A stretch of DNA of 64,000 nucleotides, taken from NCBI RefSeq assembly GCF_002778315.1, contig NZ_NESA01000011.1, positions 1 through 64,000 on the forward strand, given 5' to 3'. Positions 58,460 through 64,000 of this stretch are shown piece by piece. Every line of letters begins with the position of its first letter. The first letter of the stretch is position 1. Made by a program: the position numbers and the translations under genes. This DNA is from Limnohabitans sp. JirII-31. Its GTDB lineage: Bacteria; Pseudomonadota; Gammaproteobacteria; Burkholderiales; Burkholderiaceae_C. A model generated the notes under the pieces. It searched no databases, had not been told where the DNA came from, and worked only from the letters and a program-made list of their open reading frames with translations.

Positions 58460-59218
58460 GTGCTGACCGATTACCTGATCACCGACCCTTTCTTTTATGT
58501 GGTGGCCGCTCCCGCTGTGGTGTTGGTGGGCATCAGCAAAAGTGGATTTGGCGCAGGGTTTGGTTCATTGGCTGTGCCCTTGATGGCCATGGCGGTGACG
58601 GTGCCTCAAGCGGCAGCCATTTTGATGCCCCTGTTGTTTGTGATCGATGTGCTGGGTATTGCGGCGTATCGGCGTGACTTTGATCTGTCCTTGCTCAAGT
58701 TTTTAGTGCCTTGGGGTTTGGTGGGCACGCTGGTGGGGTATCTGTCATTTAGCCTGTTGGAGACCCACTGGGTCGCGGGTTTGGTGGGCTTTTTCACCCT
58801 GCTGTTTTTGGCGCAGCGCGTGTTGTTTCCTCCCGCTGCACAGGGGCACGCGCCGCCGCGCTGGCTGGGAGCGATATTGACCACCTTGTCTGGCTTCACC
58901 AGTTTCATTGCGCACACGGGCGCGCCACCCGTGAACGCGTATTTGTTGCCCATGCGTCTGGACCCGGTCAAGTTTGCTGCCACGTTGTCGGTGTATTTTT
59001 TCTTCATGAATTTTGCCAAGTGGGTGCCATACGCGGCCTTGGGCTTGCTCGATTGGCGCAACTTGTGCACGGCACTGGTGCTGATGCCTTTGGTCCCTGT
59101 GGGCGTGTGGTCTGGTGTGCGGATTGCCCGGCGTATTGAGCCCAAGTTGTTTTACCAAATGGTGCATCTGGGTATGCTGCTGACCGGTAGCAAGCTGATG
59201 TGGGACGCTTTGCATTGA
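58460..59218 (+). CDS. TauE/SafE family membrane exporter (TSUP)
   Basis: 252 residues from a GTG at 58460, one base after the marR stop; earlier in-frame ATGs lie inside marR and are less likely. About eight helices; family landmarks GISKSGFGAGFGSLAVPLM near the start and SGFTSFIAHTGAPPVNAYLLP (about residue 155) in the second repeat. Exports sulfite, sulfoacetate or similar organosulfur anions; substrate not known. Confidence 0.88.
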   Translation: MLTDYLITDPFFYVVAAPAVVLVGISKSGFGAGFGSLAVPLMAMAVTVPQAAAILMPLLFVIDVLGIAAYRRDFDLSLLKFLVPWGLVGTLVGYLSFSLLETHWVAGLVGFFTLLFLAQRVLFPPAAQGHAPPRWLGAILTTLSGFTSFIAHTGAPPVNAYLLPMRLDPVKFAATLSVYFFFMNFAKWVPYAALGLLDWRNLCTALVLMPLVPVGVWSGVRIARRIEPKLFYQMVHLGMLLTGSKLMWDALH

Positions 59219-59231
59219 AGAAAGGTGAGCG

Positions 59232-59687
59232 ATGAAGGTATTTGATTCGTTGCAGCAGGTGCAGGCCTGGGTCGGGCAGGGCGAGTTGCTCGGTGATTGG
59301 CTGACGGTGACCCAAGAACAAATCAACCAATTTGCCAAAGCCACGGGCGATGAGCAGTGGATTCATGTGGACGAAGAGCGTGCCCAGTCAGGCCCCTTTG
59401 GTGCAACGATTGCACATGGGTTTCTCACGCTCTCGTTGCTACCCAAGCTGTGCGCCACGGCGTTCCAGATACGCGGTGTGCGTTTGGGGGTGAATTACGG
59501 TTTGAACAAGGTGCGCTTCACGGCGCCAGTGCCCGTCAACAGCCGCTTGCGCGCGCGCTTGGTGCTCAAGTCGTGCGACCCGCTAGAGGGCAACGGCATG
59601 CAGCTCACATGGGTGACGACCATTGAGCGCGAGGGCGCGGACAAACCGGTGTGTGTGGCAGAGTCACTCACGCGCTGGTATGCATAG
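59232..59687 (+). CDS. MaoC-family dehydratase
   Basis: 151 residues, single hotdog fold. Catalytic Asp-His dyad in AKATGDEQWIHVDEERAQSGPFGATIAHGFLTLSLLP (Asp about residue 38, His about 43). Hydrates enoyl-CoA (R-specific hydratase type). Overlaps the convergent trmL tail by 20 bases. Confidence 0.9.
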   Translation: MKVFDSLQQVQAWVGQGELLGDWLTVTQEQINQFAKATGDEQWIHVDEERAQSGPFGATIAHGFLTLSLLPKLCATAFQIRGVRLGVNYGLNKVRFTAPVPVNSRLRARLVLKSCDPLEGNGMQLTWVTTIEREGADKPVCVAESLTRWYA

Positions 59688-60144
59688 CAAACTGGTTTTG
59701 TCGCCAGGCTTCGAAGACCAGCACTGCCACAGCATTGGACAGGTTCAAGCTGCGCTGGCCTTCGCGCATGGGCAGACGCAGTCGTTGTGCGGCTGCGAAG
59801 CTGTCGCGCACATCAGGTGGCAGACCACTGGTTTCTGAGCCAAAGACAAACCAGTCGCCTGGCTGATACGACACGTCATGTGCAGCGCCAGAGCCTTTGG
59901 TGGTGAGCGCAAACATGCGTGTGGGGTCTGGCTGTTGGGCATCTAAAAACTGCGCCCAACTGGCATGACGATGCACGGGGGCGTACTCGTGGTAGTCCAG
60001 GCCAGCGCGGCGCATGTGTTTGTCTTCCATCGAAAACCCCAGTGGCTCAATCAGGTGCAAGGCGCAGCCTGTGTTGGCGGCGAGCCGGATGACGTTGCCC
60101 GTGTTGGGGGGAATTTCGGGGTGGACCAGAACAATATTGAACAT
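59668..60144 (-). CDS. trmL: tRNA (cytidine(34)-2'-O)-methyltransferase TrmL
   Basis: 158 residues from MFNIVLVHPEIPPNTGN (ATG 60144), the family start. SPOUT-knot features: IPPNTGNVIRLAANTG, LGFSMEDKHMRRAGLDYHEY, FGSETSGLP and SLNLSNAVAVLVFEAWRQ. 2'-O-methylates the wobble base of tRNA-Leu species. 37 bases downstream of comF on the same strand. Confidence 0.95.
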   Translation of the reverse strand: MFNIVLVHPEIPPNTGNVIRLAANTGCALHLIEPLGFSMEDKHMRRAGLDYHEYAPVHRHASWAQFLDAQQPDPTRMFALTTKGSGAAHDVSYQPGDWFVFGSETSGLPPDVRDSFAAAQRLRLPMREGQRSLNLSNAVAVLVFEAWRQNQFAMHTSA

Positions 60145-60181
60145 GTGCGGATTGTCCTGCAAGAACCTTTTGCGCAAGGGA

Positions 60182-60919
60182 TCAGGACAGTTCTTGCGTG
60201 GGCTTTGCGGGGGTACGGGCAAACACCAGGCCCGTGATGTGTGCAGCGCCTGCTGCGCGCAATGCGCGTGCAGCTTCAAACAAAGAGGCGCCAGTGGTCA
60301 TGACATCGTCCACCACCAGCACGCGTTCACCACGCAAGGCTTGCAAGTGCTCGGGGTGTACCCAAAAACTGCCGCTGATGTTGGCCAGTCGCTCTGCCCG
60401 ACCTTGCCCCACTTGATGTCTTTTGTGTTCGTGTCGCAGCAGGGTGTGGGCATCGGTTTTGTTTGGGGCAAGGTGGCGTGCCAGTTCATGGGCTTGGTTG
60501 AAGCCACGCTCGCGCAGACGCTGGGCAGACAAAGGCATAGGGATCACGCGGTCTGCTGTTTCCAGGGCGGGTTCGACCCAAGGGGTGTGGCGTAGCAAGT
60601 CGGCCAAGTGCCGGCCCAAGCCTGGGTCGGCTTGGAATTTGAAGTGTGCGATGGCGTTGACCCATGGGTAAGCGTAGTCCACTGCGCACAGGCAAACGTC
60701 GAGTGGCGGTGGCGTGTGTTGGCAGGCCATGCAAAGTGGGGTCTCCAGTCTTTGCGCGCAGGTGTTGCAACGTGCCACGGGCTGGGCGAAGCGTTGCACG
60801 CAGTCTTCGCAAATGGGTTGACTGGGCCATGCCTGGCAAATACGGCACAGGCTCGGCCAGCGCTTGGGCAAGAGCCCATGCTGTTGCGCGAAAAGCCTTG
60901 CATCTGCGATCAGTGACAT
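60182..60919 (-). CDS. comF: ComF-family phosphoribosyltransferase-like protein
   Basis: 245 residues. N-terminal Cys pairs CRIC, CEDC, CNTC and CMAC form a zinc-binding part; C-terminal PRTase with RGFNQAHELARHLA and PRPP loop VLVVDDVMTTGASLFEAA (about residues 201-218). Linked to DNA uptake in competent bacteria. Divergent from a BioC-like methyltransferase, 23 bases between starts. Confidence 0.92.
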   Translation of the reverse strand: MSLIADARLFAQQHGLLPKRWPSLCRICQAWPSQPICEDCVQRFAQPVARCNTCAQRLETPLCMACQHTPPPLDVCLCAVDYAYPWVNAIAHFKFQADPGLGRHLADLLRHTPWVEPALETADRVIPMPLSAQRLRERGFNQAHELARHLAPNKTDAHTLLRHEHKRHQVGQGRAERLANISGSFWVHPEHLQALRGERVLVVDDVMTTGASLFEAARALRAAGAAHITGLVFARTPAKPTQELS

Positions 60920-60942
60920 GGGCTCAATATACTTCTTGCCTC

Positions 60943-61848
60943 ATGTCCGACATCCCATCTTCTGAGCGCCCCCCCACCCTTGACGCAATTGCCAGTGCAC
61001 GCTGGAATGCGTGGCCTCATGCGCAATCGCCCTGGCTGAATGAAGAGGTGGCAAGGCGCATGCAAGACCGGTTGGAATGGATTCGTTTGCAACCTCAGGC
61101 TTGGATCGACTGGATGCCATTGAGTGGTGGTTTGGCAACGCATGCGCTGGTGCGTGCGCGTTACCCCCAGGCGCGCTGCCATGTGGTCGAGCCCGATCAG
61201 ACGCGCTTGGCGCTCACGCAGCGCGCCTTGCAAGCACCTTGGTGGCGTCGCTGGCTCAAGCCTCGGGCGCTGTCTTTCGCGCAACGTCCTTTGGCCGATG
61301 CAGACATGGTGTGGGCCAACATGGCGCTGCATCTGTCTGCGCAGCCTCAGGTTTTGTTGCGCGAGTGGCACCAAACCTTGGCGGTGGACGGCTTTTTGAT
61401 GTTCTCTTGTCTTGGACCGGACACTTTGCGTGAATTGCATGCGGTGTACCAACAGCAAGGTTGGCCAGCACCTAGCCATGCATTCACTGACATGCACGAT
61501 TGGGGGGACATGCTGGTGGCGGCTGGTTTTGCGGAGCCTGTGATGGACATGGAGCACCTCACGCTCACGTATGCCAATGCGGCCGCGTTGTTGTCAGAGC
61601 TGCGTCAACTGGGCCGCAACCTGCATGGCGCGCGCTTTGCGGGTTTGCGCGGGCGTGCGTGGCGCCGTCAGCTTGAGCAGGCTTTGCTGGCGCTGGCCAA
61701 ACCCGACCAAGGAGGGCGCTTGACGTTGACCGTGGAGGTGATTTACGGCCATGCCCTCAAGCCCGTACCCAAGCTCAAAATGAGCGAGAAAAGTTCGGTT
61801 TCTCTTCAAGATATGCGAACCATGCTGGGCCGCTCTAGGGGTAATTAG
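60943..61848 (+). CDS. SAM-dependent methyltransferase, BioC-like
   Basis: 301 residues. N-terminal RWNAWPHAQSPWLNEEVARRMQDRLEWI, weak motif I LSGGLATHALVRARYPQ, then VVEPDQTRLAL and ADMVWANMALHLSAQPQVLLREWHQTLAVDGFLMFSCLGPDTLRELH typical of BioC. BioC methylates malonyl-ACP to start biotin synthesis; the glycine-rich loop here is less canonical (SGGLATHA). No other bio genes nearby, so the assignment is family-level. Confidence 0.8.
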   Translation: MSDIPSSERPPTLDAIASARWNAWPHAQSPWLNEEVARRMQDRLEWIRLQPQAWIDWMPLSGGLATHALVRARYPQARCHVVEPDQTRLALTQRALQAPWWRRWLKPRALSFAQRPLADADMVWANMALHLSAQPQVLLREWHQTLAVDGFLMFSCLGPDTLRELHAVYQQQGWPAPSHAFTDMHDWGDMLVAAGFAEPVMDMEHLTLTYANAAALLSELRQLGRNLHGARFAGLRGRAWRRQLEQALLALAKPDQGGRLTLTVEVIYGHALKPVPKLKMSEKSSVSLQDMRTMLGRSRGN

Positions 61849-61967
61849 CCTTGCTAGAATGCTCGCTGGTTACTTATAGGGCAAACCATTGCTTGACACA
61901 TTGAGATAACGCAGTGTTTCACAAGGTTTGCGGTCCTGAAGTCTAAACATTAAGGCAATCGAAAGTG

Positions 61968-63134
61968 ATGAAGAACAATCTTTTCCAGAAGCTGGCTTCT
62001 GGTTTGCTGTTCGCCGCCGCATGGGCGAGCACAGCGGCTTGGGCGGTGAACGACTTACCGGGCGGCCCGGGCGTGCGACAACTCAATCTTCAGCCTGGAG
62101 CTACCAAGATTGCGCAAGAGCAAGGCTGGTTGCACTGGTTCATGCTGATCATTTGCACGGTGATTTTTATTGCAGTGTTTGGCGTGATGTTCTATTCCAT
62201 CTGGAAGCACCGCAAATCGGTGGGTCACAAGTCGGCCAACTTCCATGAGTCGGTGAAGGTCGAGATTGCGTGGACCGTCATTCCTTTCATCATCGTGATC
62301 TTGATGGCGCTGCCCGCCACCAAGGCGGTGGTGGCTCAAAAAGATACCTCCAATGCTGACCTGACCATCAAGGCCACGGGTTATCAGTGGAAGTGGGGCT
62401 ATGACTACATCAAGGGTGAGGGTGAGGGCATTGCCTTCATCTCCACCTTGGACAACGCGCAACGCGAAATGTCTAACAACGGCGCCAAAGGCGTGGACAT
62501 CGACGATTACTTGTTGAAGGTGGACAATCCCTTGGTCGTTCCAGTCAACAAAAAGATTCGCATCATCACCACCGCCAATGACGTGATTCACGCGTTTGCT
62601 GTGCCTTCGTTGGGTGTGAAGCAAGACGCCATTCCTGGCTTCGTTCGCGACACTTGGTTCCGTGCTGAGCAAGTGGGTGACTACCACGGTCAATGCCAAG
62701 AGTTGTGCGGCAAAGAGCATGCGTACATGCCCATTCACGTCAAGGTGCTGAGCGCTGAAGACTACGCCGCATGGGTGGCCACCGAGCAAAAGAAGATGGC
62801 TGCCTTGCAAGATGATCCAAGCAAGGTTTGGACGCTTGAAGACATCACCAAGCGCGGTGAAAAAGTGTACGCAGCCAACTGCTCGGCTTGCCACCAACCC
62901 AATGGCAAGGGTGCGGGTCCGATCAAGCCTTTGGATGGCGCGGCTGTTGTGCTGGATGCCGACAAGACCAAGCAAATCAAAGTGCTGCTCAATGGTCAAA
63001 ACAATTTGGCCATGCCCAGCTGGAAGCAGTTGAGCGACACCGACATTGCAGCTGTGATCAGCTACACCAAAAACAATTGGTCCAACAAGACCGGCCAGCT
63101 GGTTCAGCCTGCCGATGTCAAGGCCGCACGTTAA
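61968..63134 (+). CDS. coxB: Cytochrome c oxidase subunit II with fused cytochrome c domain
   Basis: 388 residues from the ATG at 61968; GTG 3 bases earlier is in frame. Signal peptide, two membrane helices (LHWFMLIICTVIFIAVFGVMFYSIW about residue 50; VEIAWTVIPFIIVILMAL about 95), then the CuA domain with the first His in DVIHAFAVPS and CQELCGKEHAYMPIHV (two Cys, His, Met). The C-terminus adds a heme-c domain with CSACH (about residue 305) and axial Met in LAMPSWKQL. This is a caa3-like form. coxA follows by 28 bases. Confidence 0.95.
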   Translation: MKNNLFQKLASGLLFAAAWASTAAWAVNDLPGGPGVRQLNLQPGATKIAQEQGWLHWFMLIICTVIFIAVFGVMFYSIWKHRKSVGHKSANFHESVKVEIAWTVIPFIIVILMALPATKAVVAQKDTSNADLTIKATGYQWKWGYDYIKGEGEGIAFISTLDNAQREMSNNGAKGVDIDDYLLKVDNPLVVPVNKKIRIITTANDVIHAFAVPSLGVKQDAIPGFVRDTWFRAEQVGDYHGQCQELCGKEHAYMPIHVKVLSAEDYAAWVATEQKKMAALQDDPSKVWTLEDITKRGEKVYAANCSACHQPNGKGAGPIKPLDGAAVVLDADKTKQIKVLLNGQNNLAMPSWKQLSDTDIAAVISYTKNNWSNKTGQLVQPADVKAAR

Positions 63135-63162
63135 TTCGGCCAGCGTTTAGAAGGAACACATC

Positions 63163-64000
63163 ATGAGCGCAGTACTCGATCCACACGGCCACGCCGCAGG
63201 CGACCACAGTCACGACGACCACCACGGTGCCCCACACGGCTGGCGTCGCTGGGTGTTTGCCACCAACCACAAAGACATCGGTACCTTGTACCTGTTGTTT
63301 GCTTTCACCATGTTGATCATCGGGGGCGTTTTGGCTCTGCTGATCCGTGCTGAGCTGTTCCAGCCCGGCTTGCAATTGGTGAACCCCGAGTTGTTCAACC
63401 AACTCACCACCATGCACGGCCTGATCATGGTGTTCGGCGCCATCATGCCGGCCTTCGTGGGTTTTGCAAACTGGATGATCCCATTGCAAATTGGTGCCTC
63501 TGACATGGCCTTTGCGCGCATGAACAACTTCAGCTTCTGGCTGATGATTCCTGCTGCGGCCACGTTGGCTGGCTCGTTCTTCATGCCCGGCGGCGCTCCT
63601 GCTGCTGGCTGGACTTTGTACGCACCGTTGACCCTGCAAATGGGTCCCTCAATGGACGCTGGTATTTTTGCCATGCACATCTTGGGTGCTTCGTCGATCA
63701 TGGGCTCGATCAACATCATCGTGACCATCTTGAACATGCGCGCCCCTGGCATGACGCTGATGAAGATGCCGATGTTTGTTTGGACTTGGTTGATCACTGC
63801 GTATCTGCTGATTGCTGTGATGCCTGTGTTGGCTGGCGCGATCACCATGACGCTGACAGACCGCCACTTTGGCACGACCTTCTTCAACCCCGCTGGCGGT
63901 GGTGATCCCATCATGTACCAGCACATCTTCTGGTTCTTTGGTCACCCTGAGGTGTACATCATGATCTTGCCGGCCTTCGGCATCATCAGCCACATCGTGC
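63163..64000 (+). CDS. coxA: Cytochrome c oxidase subunit I, 3' part outside window
   Basis: ATG at 63163 with AGAAGGA upstream; open to the window end (279 codons). His-rich N-terminus ([15 protein letters not shown]) then heme-copper oxidase blocks: [30 protein letters not shown] with low-spin heme His, [18 protein letters not shown], and [18 protein letters not shown] that holds the cross-linked His-Tyr pair and CuB His. aa3/caa3-type, main proton-pumping oxidase. Confidence 0.97.
   Translation, partial: MSAVLDPHGHAAGDHSHDDHHGAPHGWRRWVFATNHKDIGTLYLLFAFTMLIIGGVLALLIRAELFQPGLQLVNPELFNQLTTMHGLIMVFGAIMPAFVGFANWMIPLQIGASDMAFARMNNFSFWLMIPAAATLAGSFFMPGGAPAAGWTLYAPLTLQMGPSMDAGIFAMHILGASSIMGSINIIVTILNMRAPGMTLMKMPMFVWTWLITAYLLIAVMPVLAGAITMTLTDRHFGTTFFNPAGGGDPIMYQHIFWFFGHPEVYIMILPAFGIISHIV

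Overview
The window looks like chromosomal DNA of a freshwater betaproteobacterium, most likely Burkholderiales/Comamonadaceae. This is inferred from gene content: several Bug/TctC-type binding proteins, two CaiB/BaiF CoA-transferases, a DUF1841 protein, a heme-c-bearing CoxB, a ppk-sixA-ppx neighbourhood and tight ATGA gene overlaps. No 16S or other marker is present. Coding density is high throughout except at 45.8-49.1 kb.

Region 1 (1-17.5 kb) is a phosphate-starvation supercluster. It starts with a lipid-remodelling group: a PlsC-type acyltransferase, divergent from an OlsB-like ornithine N-acyltransferase that is translationally coupled to a PlcP-like metallophosphoesterase and a GT4 glycosyltransferase. 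Together these could replace phospholipids with ornithine lipids and glycolipids. Then come ppk1-sixA, a Lys/Ala-rich histone-like protein, ppx, a Tat-exported PhoX phosphatase, an OprB-like porin, a YkvA protein, a TonB-dependent receptor with its own exbB-exbD-tonB, and a divergent secreted calcineurin-like phosphatase. I find Pho-box-like direct repeats (7+4+7, 11-base period) before olsB, ppk1, phoX and the secreted phosphatase.

Region 2 (17.5-34.2 kb) holds an MgtC/DUF4010 membrane protein, an HME-RND metal efflux operon (CzcCAB type) with a His-rich exported leader protein, an aromatic/acyl-CoA catabolic pair of divergent units (intradiol dioxygenase plus Bug protein; CaiB CoA-transferase plus HMG-CoA-lyase-like enzyme), and a copper-handling cluster (Cys/His-rich protein, small exported protein, TolC-like lipoprotein, Tat multicopper oxidase, CusF-like protein). 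An rRNA-type methyltransferase follows.

Region 3 (34.3-45.8 kb) is catabolic. A MarR-controlled operon (Bug protein, MarR, FAD monooxygenase, DUF2783, VOC enzyme, FahA) has a clear palindromic operator over its promoter. Next is a probable amide/imide unit: an asparaginase-family amidase and two PuuE-like polysaccharide-deacetylase-family hydrolases, divergent from a Bug protein and an IclR regulator.

Region 4 (45.8-49.1 kb) is an AT-rich islet: an outer-membrane beta-barrel gene, a YefM-YoeB toxin-antitoxin pair, a decayed half copy of tRNA-Arg(CCT), a Fic AMP-transferase with repeated upstream operators, a frameshifted yefM relic cut off at the tRNA, and the intact tRNA-Arg. The 32-base direct repeat of the tRNA 3' end suggests past site-specific integration; no integrase remains.

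Region 5 (49.1-64 kb) is core-like: DoxX, a CoxE-type VWA protein with a MoxR ATPase, a diheme cytochrome c, CaiB, DUF1841, the beta-ketoadipate end genes pcaF-pcaI-pcaJ, Fpr, MarR-TauE/SafE, MaoC, TrmL, ComF, a BioC-like methyltransferase, and the start of the cytochrome c oxidase operon (coxB, coxA cut by the window end).
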